From contig NZ_CP047241.1 in NCBI RefSeq assembly GCF_009856625.1, positions 372,001-436,000 of the forward strand: 64,000 nucleotides of DNA, given 5' to 3'. Numbering within the stretch: position 1 is the first letter of the stretch; each line of letters starts with the position of its first letter. The notes beneath the pieces are model-generated. The model had not been told where the DNA came from. It searched no databases and worked only from the letters and a program-made list of their open reading frames with translations. Of this stretch, positions 55,612-64,000 are shown in pieces. The stretch is from Aquitalea denitrificans (GTDB lineage Bacteria; Pseudomonadota; Gammaproteobacteria; Burkholderiales; Chromobacteriaceae). The position numbers and the translations under genes were made by a program.

Positions 55612-56996
55612 GTTTGTTTCTTTATTTTGAAGTTTCTGTATATGAAAGTTGAGTATGGCACTCCGATTGCTATCATAATAATTGTATAGCTACTTAGCAT
55701 ATCTGAAACTGTTTGATATCGGCCAAGGTAATAACAAATGGAGCCAATTAGTATTGCTAGTAAAATTGCATGGCCGAGATATAATTCTTTTTTATGTGCT
55801 CTAATAAATGTGGCTTGAGAGAATATAATATGATTCGCAATGACCGTAACAGTGAGCATTGAGAATTGGAATGGTGGCAATATTCGTGACGCGATAGCGA
55901 GGTTGTTATAATTAATAAATAGGATGCCACCATTTAATATTGCTACTGAAGCAAGTAAAATTCCAATTGATTGTTTGAATGATTTTTGGAAATAATATTC
56001 AAGTAGCGCGTTGTCATTATTCGCAATGCACTGACAAAATAATGGTGTTTTTGTGTTTATCCAGGCCATAGCAAAAACACTCAAAGCGCTTGTAATTGTT
56101 AGGCTCATCCCAACTTGACCTGCAATGACAGGGCCGTGATATTTAAATGCAATTGGTGTAAAAATTTGAAAAATAAAATAACCACTTAACCAACTTAATG
56201 CTATTTTCCATTGCATTGGCCAAATATCATTTTTCCACGAAATAGCCTCTTCTGAGTGTTTTTCATGTAATACGTCAAATATAAAGTGACGGAAATTATT
56301 ATATAGCCAAAATGTACTTGTTAATAAAATAACAGTAGCGGCTGCCGCACTTATGAATAATTTCGTACCTAATGACAATAAAATCCATGAGATTGAATTT
56401 GAAGTGATGGATTGAATAAATTTAAATTTCGCAATTTGTGCTAAAAAACCAGACCCTTCGAACAAGGATATCAGTGGAGAAATAAATAAGTTTCCACTGG
56501 CAGCAATAACAAGGAAAATCCAAGGTAGTTGCCAGTTGATAGATGGATCTCTTAATTGGGAGTTGAAAAAGCTATAACCAAATATAAGAAGCCCAGTTAG
56601 CATTGCAATGGAGCAAATTAAGTACCATCTAATTGCTAACTTAAATAAGTATTTCAATCGACGTACTGATGGTTTGTCGCCGGATAACTTGCCATCACGC
56701 CAAGATAACTTAGCCATTTCGTGGCTAGCAAATTGGGAAAGTACATTGCTAAATCCAAGTTCAAAAAAAATTTGCATAGCCAAAATACTTGAGAATGTAT
56801 AATAAAATCCCTGTTCTGTATTTGAAAGCTTAGTTGATATGAGATAGATTGTTATTAATCCAGCTGCGTTGGTCCAAACTCGAGTCATTATAGTATACAT
56901 AATTGCCGAGTCAATTCCAAGCAAGTCCCAGATTCGGGATGCACTTAGCTTTATACTAGTGTTTTTATAAAGTAATAAAACTTTGCTAAATTTCAA
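55608..56996 (-). CDS. Wzx-like polysaccharide flippase
   Basis: A 462-aa inner-membrane protein with about 12 hydrophobic helices of the MOP/RfbX type, which moves undecaprenyl-linked repeat units to the periplasm. Low-complexity, AT-rich coding sequence is usual for wzx. It is translationally coupled to the glycosyltransferase downstream (ATGA). Together with a Wzy-like and a Wzz-like protein it points to Wzy-dependent assembly rather than an ABC export route. Confidence 0.85.
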   Translation of the reverse strand: MKFSKVLLLYKNTSIKLSASRIWDLLGIDSAIMYTIMTRVWTNAAGLITIYLISTKLSNTEQGFYYTFSSILAMQIFFELGFSNVLSQFASHEMAKLSWRDGKLSGDKPSVRRLKYLFKLAIRWYLICSIAMLTGLLIFGYSFFNSQLRDPSINWQLPWIFLVIAASGNLFISPLISLFEGSGFLAQIAKFKFIQSITSNSISWILLSLGTKLFISAAAATVILLTSTFWLYNNFRHFIFDVLHEKHSEEAISWKNDIWPMQWKIALSWLSGYFIFQIFTPIAFKYHGPVIAGQVGMSLTITSALSVFAMAWINTKTPLFCQCIANNDNALLEYYFQKSFKQSIGILLASVAILNGGILFINYNNLAIASRILPPFQFSMLTVTVIANHIIFSQATFIRAHKKELYLGHAILLAILIGSICYYLGRYQTVSDMLSSYTIIMIAIGVPYSTFIYRNFKIKKQT

Positions 56997-57238
56997 AGCG
57001 AAATCCTTGCCGCTTAAGTCGGGAGTGGTTGGTGCTTTTTGAGCAAGTAATCAGTAAGTAAGATTTAATTGATATATTTTTAATATTGTGGCAGGCGACT
57101 TATTTTTGTTTAGTGCAATCCTGTTAATAATTTTAGGATGTTAGTTATAATTCTCTGTATTCGGTAAGTGGTTATGCTATTTGGGTGGTGTAAATGTATA
57201 AATTATAGTTGATATTATATGTAAAAGTTGCTGCTTTG
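56997..57238. other. 242-bp AT-rich gap upstream of the flippase
   Basis: No reading frame or hairpin is supported. It separates the CDP-sugar gene set from the flippase and may carry a promoter for the latter. Confidence 0.4.
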
Positions 57239-58321
57239 TTAGTTCGTATTGTGGTTTGTGTGATTGATTTCTTCATTTAAATACCATTTAACAGTTCTTA
57301 TAATTGCGTCTTCAAGCGACATGGGTGACCGCAAATTCAATTCTTTTTGAATGCGCATAATGTCGGGAACATAGTATGTGGGTTTTTTTATCGTTGATGA
57401 TTGATTAAGAATTTTAATTGGAATATTTTTTTTGCAAACGTAGCCGACTGTTTTGGCTAACTCTTCAATTGATATGGCTTTGTCAGAACCTACATTGTAG
57501 GCCTTACCTGATTTCCCTCTTAATAGTATTGCCCAGAGCCATGCACTCATATCTGCGGCATATAAATAACTACGGTACGCGGAACCATCTCCTTTTATAA
57601 TAATTTCTTGATTGTCTAGGACTGAGCGGATGAAATTTCCAATTGCAAAATGTTTGTCTAATGGTAAGTGAGGTCCAACTAAAGAGAAAACCCGTGCAAT
57701 TTTAACTTCAAATAAATCACTTGCAGCTTGAATGGATAACCATTCCGATACCCGTTTACCTTCTGCATATGCGGAAGATGCCAAGAGTGGGTCAGGCCCG
57801 CCAATATGAGATTCTGTAACCTGAGTTACTCCATTTGGAAAGGGACCGTAAATTGCACCTGAGCTTATGAGAAGCAATGTTCTTGCATTGCATTTATTCG
57901 CCAAGGAAATTATTTGGCGTGTTCCATCATGGCATGTTGCGAATATTTCGTCAGGAGATGCGTCACCGCAGACATCTGTGGCTGCATGTATGATGCAATC
58001 AATTTTTTTATTTGGGATTGTAAAATTTTTTACATCACCTTTTATCCACTCAATCTGATTATTCAGATGTGGCCACTGTTGGATAAAATGATCAGGATTT
58101 CTACTAAGTGCAGTAATTTTACAGTCAATGTTAAGCCTTTTTCGGGCATCTAATAGCGTTGCCAATAGCCATTTTCCAATAAAACCAGTTGCCCCCGTTA
58201 TGAATATATGTTGGCCAGTTAGTACTTTCCATGATTCTATACCTAATAGATCATGACATCTTTTTAAATCTTCTATGGGGATGCTTAGTTCTTGGAGATC
58301 GGCTGGTGAAGTATTTTTCAT
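57239..58321 (-). CDS. NAD(P)-dependent SDR next to CDP-sugar genes
   Basis: A 360-aa extended short-chain dehydrogenase. The nucleotide motif ITGATGFIGKWL is near residue 40 and the catalytic pair is SSGAIYG with YAEGK (near 190). About 35 extra residues precede the Rossmann fold. It lies 18 bp after the transketolase C-subunit gene. In abequose, paratose and tyvelose pathways an SDR reduces the 4-keto group of the CDP-sugar; here it may reduce a branched ketosugar. Substrate not known. Confidence 0.82.
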   Translation of the reverse strand: MKNTSPADLQELSIPIEDLKRCHDLLGIESWKVLTGQHIFITGATGFIGKWLLATLLDARKRLNIDCKITALSRNPDHFIQQWPHLNNQIEWIKGDVKNFTIPNKKIDCIIHAATDVCGDASPDEIFATCHDGTRQIISLANKCNARTLLLISSGAIYGPFPNGVTQVTESHIGGPDPLLASSAYAEGKRVSEWLSIQAASDLFEVKIARVFSLVGPHLPLDKHFAIGNFIRSVLDNQEIIIKGDGSAYRSYLYAADMSAWLWAILLRGKSGKAYNVGSDKAISIEELAKTVGYVCKKNIPIKILNQSSTIKKPTYYVPDIMRIQKELNLRSPMSLEDAIIRTVKWYLNEEINHTNHNTN

Positions 58322-58339
58322 TTTATTTCATTGTTTTGA

Positions 58340-59266
58340 TCATAGCGATGCTTCGATTTTTGGGTAAAATTTTATTATTTTTTCGCTTATAGTATTAAGA
58401 TCAATTCCATGCTCTTGAAGCAAATATTCGTAAGTTCCACAGTGCTCTGAAAAGCGATCTTCTACCCCAATGCGCAAAACCTTCACTGGGTAATGTTGAC
58501 TTGTGATTTCTGCAACGGCAGCTCCAAGACCACCAAAAATTGAATGTTCTTCCAGCGTAATGAGGCCGTTGCAAATTTGTGCTGCTGTACAAACACTATT
58601 GATATCAAGTGGTTTAAGGCTTGGAGCGCTCCAAACGGATAAATTATGGTTATGTCCTAATGTCAGAGCGGTGCGAACCATTGAACCAGTTGCAATTAGT
58701 CCGGGTCGATCATTCTTTCCTTCGTGGATTTGTAGCAAGTGTCCAGAACTAAATTGAGCTATAATGTTACTGTGTACATCCCCTCGGTCTGCTTTTCCCA
58801 TTCGTAAGTAAACTGGACAGCGTGCAGCGTAAGCATATTCCATGCTTGCTATCATTTCAAAACGATCAGCAGGCGAAAGTATCTCTATCCCGGGAGTGGC
58901 ACGCATACATGCGATGTCTTCAGTTGATTGATGGCTGGTGCCAAGGTGACTATAAACAAAGCCTGCACCATCCCCGAGTAAAACAACGGGGAGATTGTCA
59001 TGGGCAATGTCTAGTTTTATTTGCTCTACTGTCCGTATCGGAATGAATGCTGAAAGTCCATATACAAATGGTCGGAACCCAATGCGGGCTAATCCTGCCG
59101 CCATGCCAACCATGTTTTGCTCAGCAATGCCCGCATTTATGTATTGATCAGGACATTTTTTTCGAAATTCATCGAATAATGCATACCCATGATCGCCAGT
59201 CAGGAGTAGTAAATTTTTGTCTGCCTGAGCAAGTTTGACCAGTGTATTTGAAAATGCATCTCTCAC
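58340..59266 (-). CDS. Transketolase-like protein, C-terminal subunit
   Basis: A 308-aa protein with the pyrimidine-binding domain (about residues 1-160) and C-terminal domain (about 175-300) of transketolase. GIAEQNMVGMAAGLA (near residue 46) holds the glutamate that activates thiamine diphosphate. GTSHQSTEDIACMR follows, as in transketolase. It starts with a GTG that shares its G with the TAG stop of the N-subunit gene, so the two are made together. Confidence 0.88.
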   Translation of the reverse strand: MRDAFSNTLVKLAQADKNLLLLTGDHGYALFDEFRKKCPDQYINAGIAEQNMVGMAAGLARIGFRPFVYGLSAFIPIRTVEQIKLDIAHDNLPVVLLGDGAGFVYSHLGTSHQSTEDIACMRATPGIEILSPADRFEMIASMEYAYAARCPVYLRMGKADRGDVHSNIIAQFSSGHLLQIHEGKNDRPGLIATGSMVRTALTLGHNHNLSVWSAPSLKPLDINSVCTAAQICNGLITLEEHSIFGGLGAAVAEITSQHYPVKVLRIGVEDRFSEHCGTYEYLLQEHGIDLNTISEKIIKFYPKIEASL

Positions 59267-60117
59267 TATTTTGCCCCAGTAAGGCCGAGTGCCCTGATAG
59301 CATCAGCAAAAGTATTTGTATCTAAACGAGTATAATGCCAGCGGTTGTCGGACTCCATAAAGGGGACACCCTTTCCTTTTATGGTTTTGGCAATTAATGC
59401 TTTCGGTTTTTCATTTTTACGAGCCCAAAGATGTCTGATAGCTGAACTAACTTCAATTTCATTGTGGCCATCAACTTCTAATGTATCAAATCCGAAGCTG
59501 ATAAATTTTTTTGACAGGTCGCCTAGTGCTAGGACGTCATCAGTTTCCCCCATCGCCTGGAATCCATTTTTATCGACAATCAGCATTAGATTGTTTAATT
59601 TGTGGTGAGACGAAATTAAGGCTCCTTCCCAGATTGGGCCTTCATTCAACTCACCATCGCCAACAATCGCATATACTTTCTGATCTGAATTCTGTCGCAG
59701 TAGCCCCATTGCAATTCCAACACCAATAGAGAAACCATGGCCGAGTGATCCTGAGGTTACCTCAAGCCCTGGGGTTCTTGAATCTGATAGGCCTTTTAGT
59801 TGGCTGCCATTTTTGAAGTAATTATTAATATCTTTATCTGTTAGCCAACCCAACTCATACATGCAGGCATACTGCGCCATCACGCCATGCCCTTTGCTAA
59901 GGATCAAATAATCTCGATCCACCGCGCGAGGATTGTTATCTGGGTACCTCAGGTACTCTCGATACAAAACAGCAAGTAATTCAATAATTGAAAATGCACA
60001 GCCAATATGTACAGTTGATCCCGTCATTGCCAGTTCCAAAACGGTCCGACGTAAGCGAGAGGGAAGAAAGCTAGTATTGTGGTCCGATGACATATTGCTG
60101 TGCATATTATTCGTCAT
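59266..60117 (-). CDS. Transketolase-like protein, N-terminal subunit
   Basis: A 283-aa thiamine-diphosphate-binding subunit. The cofactor motif runs from GDGELNEGPIWEGA to DKNG (about residues 153-183). The family's GHxG-type start is VHIGCAFS, and SKGHGVMAQYA, TSGSLGHGFSIGVGIA and a late GKGVPFME are conserved. Split transketolases occur in secondary and surface-sugar pathways. Its ATG overlaps the rfbH stop (TAATG), tying it to CDP-dideoxysugar synthesis instead of central metabolism. Confidence 0.88.
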   Translation of the reverse strand: MTNNMHSNMSSDHNTSFLPSRLRRTVLELAMTGSTVHIGCAFSIIELLAVLYREYLRYPDNNPRAVDRDYLILSKGHGVMAQYACMYELGWLTDKDINNYFKNGSQLKGLSDSRTPGLEVTSGSLGHGFSIGVGIAMGLLRQNSDQKVYAIVGDGELNEGPIWEGALISSHHKLNNLMLIVDKNGFQAMGETDDVLALGDLSKKFISFGFDTLEVDGHNEIEVSSAIRHLWARKNEKPKALIAKTIKGKGVPFMESDNRWHYTRLDTNTFADAIRALGLTGAK

Positions 60118-61469
60118 TAGAAGTTAACTCCGAAAAAAGCTTCTAACTTCTCGGCAATGTAGTCCAGCTGTTCTTTGCTCAGCCCCGGGAAGGTGCCCAG
60201 CCAGAAGGTCTGGTTCATCACGACATCCGTATTGGCCAGCTCCCCACTTACCCGGAAATTACGCCCTGCCATATAGGGTTGCTTGGTCAGGTTGCCGGCA
60301 AACAGCAGGCGGGTGCCAATCTTGTTCTGTTCCAGATAATCAATCAACACCGCGCGTTGTACTCCTGCGCTTTCCTTGAGGATGAGCGGGAAGCCGAACC
60401 AGCTTGGTTCCGAGTTGGGCGTGGCTTCTGGCAGATGCAGGTATTCCGCCACGCTGGCAAGTCGTGCTTTGAGGTAGGCGAAATTGGCACGGCGGGTGGC
60501 AATGAACTCTTCCAGCCGGTCCAGCTGTGCCAGCGCGCAGGCAGCCTGCATGTCGGTAATTTTCAGGTTGTAGCCCAAATGGCTGTAGGTGTATTTGTGG
60601 TCGTAGCCATCCGGCAGATCACCACCCAGTTGCTTTTTGGTCCAGCAGAAACGGTTGTTGCAGGTATTGTCCTTGCCGGGCGGGCAGTAACAGTCCCGGC
60701 CCCAGTCGCGGAAGGATTCGGCAATCTTTTTCAGCTCGCTGTCATTGGTGAAAACCGCTCCGCCTTCGCCCATGGTGATATGGTGCGCCGGGTAGAAGCT
60801 GAGGGTGGCGATATCGCCAAAGGTACCGACTATCTGCCCGTTGTAGGTTGCGCCCAAGGCATCACAGCAATCTTCTACCAGCCACAGATTGTACTTTTTG
60901 CACAAGCCAGTGACGACATCCAGATTGAAAGGATTACCCAGGCTGTGCGCCAGCATGATGGCCTTGGTCTTGGGGGTAATGGCGGCTTCAATCTTGCTGG
61001 CATCAATATTGTGGGTGGCCAGATCTACATCAACAAAAACCGGGACTGCACCAAACTGCAGGATGGGGTTGACTGTGGTGGGGAAGCCAGCGGCTACGCC
61101 TATCACTTCATCACCCGGCTTGATGGCCCTATCACCCAGCTTGGGGCTGGTCAGGGTTGAAAATGCCACCAGGTTGGCCGATGAGCCTGAGTTGACAGTG
61201 ATGAGATGCTTTACACCCAGAAACCGGGCGAGCTTTTCTTCAAACATCGCATTGAAGCGGCCAGTGGTCAGCCACCCGTCCAGTGAGGCTTCAACCATCA
61301 GTTGCAGTTCGCGGGTTCCGATTACTTTGCCGGAAACCGGTACCGGGCTTTGTCCGGGTACAAATGCTTTGGGTGCATGGGCAATCTCGGCATACTGCTG
61401 TACCAGTTCGTTGATCTGGCTGCGTAGCTCGTCAAGCTTGGGCTGAAAATTGATTGGATTGATTGTCAT
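60117..61469 (-). CDS. rfbH: CDP-4-keto-6-deoxyglucose 3-dehydrase (E1)
   Basis: RfbH/DdhC removes the C3 hydroxyl to give the CDP-4-keto-3,6-dideoxyhexose. The 450-aa product is PMP-dependent: the usual PLP lysine is replaced by histidine in [13 protein letters not shown] (near residue 215), the hallmark of this family. Cysteines for the [2Fe-2S] cluster are in [17 protein letters not shown]. The electron-donor reductase (RfbI/DdhD) is not in this window. It overlaps rfbG by four bases. Confidence 0.96.
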   Translation of the reverse strand: MTINPINFQPKLDELRSQINELVQQYAEIAHAPKAFVPGQSPVPVSGKVIGTRELQLMVEASLDGWLTTGRFNAMFEEKLARFLGVKHLITVNSGSSANLVAFSTLTSPKLGDRAIKPGDEVIGVAAGFPTTVNPILQFGAVPVFVDVDLATHNIDASKIEAAITPKTKAIMLAHSLGNPFNLDVVTGLCKKYNLWLVEDCCDALGATYNGQIVGTFGDIATLSFYPAHHITMGEGGAVFTNDSELKKIAESFRDWGRDCYCPPGKDNTCNNRFCWTKKQLGGDLPDGYDHKYTYSHLGYNLKITDMQAACALAQLDRLEEFIATRRANFAYLKARLASVAEYLHLPEATPNSEPSWFGFPLILKESAGVQRAVLIDYLEQNKIGTRLLFAGNLTKQPYMAGRNFRVSGELANTDVVMNQTFWLGTFPGLSKEQLDYIAEKLEAFFGVNF

Positions 61470-62536
61470 TTTACGGTTTGGTATTGAGTAATTTGATCAA
61501 GGCAGATTGCGTGCATATCGCTCCCCTGCCGCCAAGCCTGATGCCAGTCCACGATATGGGACAGTGCTGTTGCCAGGTTCCAGCGTGGTGTCCAGTCAAG
61601 GCGTTGGCGTGCCTTGGAGATGTCGAGTTTGAGAAAATTGGCTTCATGCGGGTGGGTGCCTGGCTGCAAGGTCCAGCTGGCACCATTACCCCATGACGCA
61701 CACAGCTGTTCGACTATCCATTGCACCGGTTTGGCATCTTCGTCCCTGGGGCCAAAATTCCAGCCCTCGGCATAGACCTGGCCCTGTTCATGGAGCTTCT
61801 GGGCAAGGAGTAGATAACCTGACAGGGGCTCCAGCACGTGCTGCCAGGGGCGTATGGCATGGGGGTTGCGTATCAATACGGGCTGATTTTGTTCCAAAGC
61901 ACGCAGAATGTCCGGCACTAGCCGGTCTGCGGCCCAGTCGCCCCCGCCAATTACATTGCCTGCGCGTGCGGTGGCCAGTGCAATGCCTTCGGCTTGCAGA
62001 AAAGACTGACGATAGGCGCTGCTGACCAGCTCGGCACAGCCCTTGCTGTTGGAGTAGGGGTCGAACCCGCCCATGGGCTCGTTTTCGCGATAGCCCCAAG
62101 GCCATTCGTGGTTTTCGTAGCATTTGTCAGTGGTGACGTTGACGATAGCCTTGACTGTTCCGGCCTTTCTGGCCGCTTCCAGCACATGCACCGTGCCCAT
62201 GACATTGGTGGCATAGGTTTCCATGGGCTGCTGGTAGGAAAGCCTGACCAATGGCTGGGCGGCCATGTGGATGACGATTTCAGGAGCAAAGTCGTTGAAT
62301 AGGGTTTGCAAACGGTTGTAATCGCGGATATCACAGATCTGGTGGTCTAGGCCGCAGGCAACATTTGCGCACTCAAACAGTGACGGTTCAGTTGGGGGTG
62401 GTAGGGCTATCCCACGTATTTCACTTCCCATTGCTTGCAGCCACAGGCTCAGCCAGCTGCCCTTGAAGCCGGTATGCCCGGTGAGCAGGACGCGCTTGCC
62501 TTTCCAGAACTCCGGGTTAAGGTTCGGCTTGCTCAT
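61466..62536 (-). CDS. rfbG: CDP-glucose 4,6-dehydratase
   Basis: RfbG/DdhB makes CDP-4-keto-6-deoxyglucose with bound NAD. The 356-aa SDR has [18 protein letters not shown] near residue 15, [10 protein letters not shown] and the catalytic YSNSK in [12 protein letters not shown]. The ATG at 62536 lies one base after the rfbF stop and is preferred to 62587. Confidence 0.96.
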   Translation of the reverse strand: MSKPNLNPEFWKGKRVLLTGHTGFKGSWLSLWLQAMGSEIRGIALPPPTEPSLFECANVACGLDHQICDIRDYNRLQTLFNDFAPEIVIHMAAQPLVRLSYQQPMETYATNVMGTVHVLEAARKAGTVKAIVNVTTDKCYENHEWPWGYRENEPMGGFDPYSNSKGCAELVSSAYRQSFLQAEGIALATARAGNVIGGGDWAADRLVPDILRALEQNQPVLIRNPHAIRPWQHVLEPLSGYLLLAQKLHEQGQVYAEGWNFGPRDEDAKPVQWIVEQLCASWGNGASWTLQPGTHPHEANFLKLDISKARQRLDWTPRWNLATALSHIVDWHQAWRQGSDMHAICLDQITQYQTVK

Positions 62537-62537
62537 T

Positions 62538-63311
62538 TCAGTCCCACTTCTTCCAAGGGGCATTGCCCGTGGCCCACAGTTCTTCAAGCAGGTGCTTGTC
62601 GCGCAGGGTGTCCATCGGTTGCCAGAAGCCTTGGTGCTCGTAGGCCATCAGCTCTCCAGATTGTGCCAGTTGCATCAGGGGTTCTTGCTCCCAGATGGTG
62701 GCATCACTCTTGATGTATTGCAGTACTTGCGGGGATAGAACAAAGAAGCCGCCATTGATCATGGCACCATCGCCTTTGGGTTTCTCCTGGAAGCTCTTCA
62801 CGTGTTTGTTGTCGATTTCGAGTGCACCAAAACGTGCAGCTGGGTAAGTCGCTGTAAGCGTTGCAGCCTTGCCATGTGACTTGTGGAAGTCAATGGTGGC
62901 TGTAATGTCGATATCGCTGACACCATCGCCATAGGTTAGGCAGAACGCTTCTTCATTCCTCACGTAGTCAGCCACACGCCCCAGCCGGCCTCCGGTCATG
63001 GAGTTGTCGCCAGTGTCAACCAAGGTAACCTTCCACGGTTCTGCACGTCGCTGGTGGACATGCATTTCATTTTTCTGCATGTCAAAGGTGATATCCGACA
63101 TGTGCAGGAAGTAATTGGCAAAGTATTCTTTAATGAAATAGCCCTTGTAACCACAGCAGATGATGAAATCGTTGATCCCGTGGTGGGAGTACATTTTCAT
63201 GATGTGCCACAGGATGGGTTTGCCACCAATTTCAACCATGGGTTTAGGGCGAACCGAGGTTTCCTCGCTCAGACGTGTGCCGAGACCACCTGCCAAAATG
63301 ACTGCTTTCAT
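62538..63311 (-). CDS. rfbF: Glucose-1-phosphate cytidylyltransferase
   Basis: RfbF/DdhA makes CDP-glucose from glucose 1-phosphate and CTP. The 257-aa product starts [20 protein letters not shown], followed by [18 protein letters not shown], and shows [11 protein letters not shown] as the metal site. First of the three CDP-sugar genes. Confidence 0.97.
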   Translation of the reverse strand: MKAVILAGGLGTRLSEETSVRPKPMVEIGGKPILWHIMKMYSHHGINDFIICCGYKGYFIKEYFANYFLHMSDITFDMQKNEMHVHQRRAEPWKVTLVDTGDNSMTGGRLGRVADYVRNEEAFCLTYGDGVSDIDITATIDFHKSHGKAATLTATYPAARFGALEIDNKHVKSFQEKPKGDGAMINGGFFVLSPQVLQYIKSDATIWEQEPLMQLAQSGELMAYEHQGFWQPMDTLRDKHLLEELWATGNAPWKKWD

Positions 63312-63323
63312 GATGTGTTCCGT

Positions 63324-63872
63324 TTAATCAAAGAGCTGCGCCGCATTGAAAGCGCAGGCTTGCATGTCTTTGCCAGACAGGGAGGGTGTGCTTTCGAGCA
63401 TCCAGTTTATGCCCAGCGTGGTATCGTTCCAGATAATGCTGCGTTCATAGGATGGGGCATAGTATTGGGTGGCCTTGTACAGGAATTCAGCCTGCTCGGA
63501 CACCGTGACAAAACCGTGGGCAAATCCTTCCGGAATCCACAGCTGGCGCTTGTTTTCAGCTGACAGCATTACACCAACCCATTGTCCAAAGGTGGGTGAG
63601 CTGCGGCGGATATCCACCGCAACATCATATACCTTGCCTAGTGTGCAACGCACCAGCTTGCCCTGTGCATGTGGGCTCAACTGATAATGCAGCCCGCGTA
63701 GCACACCCTTGCTGGAGCGGCTGTGGTTGTCCTGGACAAATTCGACTTTGCGGCCGATGGCTTCATCAAAGCGCTTCTGGTTGAAGCTTTCAAAGAAGAA
63801 ACCACGGTCGTCGCCAAATACTGCGGGTTCAATGATTTTGACGTCCGGGATGGCGGTATCGATGATTTTCAT
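63324..63872 (-). CDS. rmlC: dTDP-4-dehydrorhamnose 3,5-epimerase
   Basis: RmlC epimerises C3 and C5 of dTDP-4-keto-6-deoxyglucose on the way to dTDP-L-rhamnose. The 182-aa cupin has EPAVFGDDRGFFFESFNQ, the catalytic His in VLRGLHYQ (near residue 62), and PEGFAHGF. It lies between rmlA and rfbF. Confidence 0.97.
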   Translation of the reverse strand: MKIIDTAIPDVKIIEPAVFGDDRGFFFESFNQKRFDEAIGRKVEFVQDNHSRSSKGVLRGLHYQLSPHAQGKLVRCTLGKVYDVAVDIRRSSPTFGQWVGVMLSAENKRQLWIPEGFAHGFVTVSEQAEFLYKATQYYAPSYERSIIWNDTTLGINWMLESTPSLSGKDMQACAFNAAQLFD

Positions 63873-63887
63873 GTGTGGCTTGCTTTC

Positions 63888-64000
63888 TTACTTCAACAAC
63901 TGCAGCAGGTACTGTCCGTAGGCATTTTTCTTCAGCGGTTGCGCCAGCTGTTCCAATCGGCCTGCATCAATCCATTGCTGCACGTAGGCAATTTCTTCCA
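63888..64000 (-). CDS. rmlA: Glucose-1-phosphate thymidylyltransferase, C-terminal end
   Basis: The final 37 codons of an RmlA are in the window: [12 protein letters not shown], then [14 protein letters not shown] and a stop at 63888. This tail is characteristic of RmlA. The start lies to the right of the window; rmlC follows 15 bp after the stop. Confidence 0.93.
   Translation of the reverse strand, partial: EEIAYVQQWIDAGRLEQLAQPLKKNAYGQYLLQLLK

Noticed and set aside
60279..61160. A 293-codon open frame on the plus strand opposite rfbH
   Set aside because: Shadow of rfbH; rfbH has all family motifs and overlaps correctly with its neighbours.

Overview
The window looks like a chromosomal segment of a beta-proteobacterium, most likely a Neisseriales/Chromobacteriaceae member (Aquitalea, Chromobacterium or Vogesella type). 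That placement is inferred from protein resemblance, the membrane-anchored di-heme cytochrome c5, and the gene order lolB-ispE-tRNA-Gln-prs-rplY-pth-ychF; no 16S gene is present. Most of the window is moderately GC-rich housekeeping DNA. About 46.4-48.1 kb and 53.4-60.1 kb are clearly AT-richer and look acquired.

Layout. 0-5 kb (minus strand): fumC and acnA (cut by the window edge), a small hydrophilic protein and a three-BON-domain protein. 5-14.6 kb: two Crp/Fnr-type regulators, a phasin-like protein, a CheB-CheR-PAS fusion directly followed by a PAS-GGDEF-EAL protein, an unknown 105-aa protein, and an AraC regulator divergent from an alpha/beta hydrolase with a perfect inverted repeat between them. 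14.9-27.4 kb: tRNA-Arg(CCG), cytochrome c5, rep helicase, apaH, a PlsC-like acyltransferase, mutM, then a TPR lipoprotein, lolB, ispE, tRNA-Gln(TTG), prs, rplY, pth and ychF. 27.7-39.7 kb: a stand-alone Wzz-like protein, a TauE/YfcA transporter, a polar amino-acid ABC transporter without an ATPase gene, an acyl-CoA synthetase, a Cys/Met PLP enzyme, a ferredoxin-NADP reductase, a large basic amino-acid decarboxylase and a phospholipase-D/cardiolipin-synthase-like protein. 40-46.3 kb: gltB and gltD, split by a 438-bp cassette that carries a four-helix-bundle protein gene between inverted arrays of a 7-bp repeat.

46.8 kb to the right edge is an O-antigen/surface polysaccharide locus. A Wzy-like polymerase is on the plus strand and converges on a long minus-strand series: rmlA (partial), rmlC, rfbF, rfbG, rfbH, a two-subunit transketolase, an SDR reductase/epimerase, a Wzx-like flippase, a glycosyltransferase, a rhamnosyltransferase-like protein, an SDR, another glycosyltransferase, a fused heptose enzyme (guanylyltransferase, GmhB phosphatase and an extra P-loop kinase-like domain), hddA and gmhA. 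Three nucleotide-sugar routes are therefore encoded: dTDP-rhamnose (rml genes), GDP-D-glycero-D-manno-heptose (gmhA, hddA, fusion) and CDP-4-keto-3,6-dideoxyhexose (rfbFGH). The split transketolase is translationally coupled to rfbH, which suggests that a two-carbon unit is added to the CDP-ketosugar to make a branched-chain dideoxy sugar. This inferred pathway, the trifunctional heptose enzyme and the heptamer-flanked cassette inside gltBD are the most interesting items.
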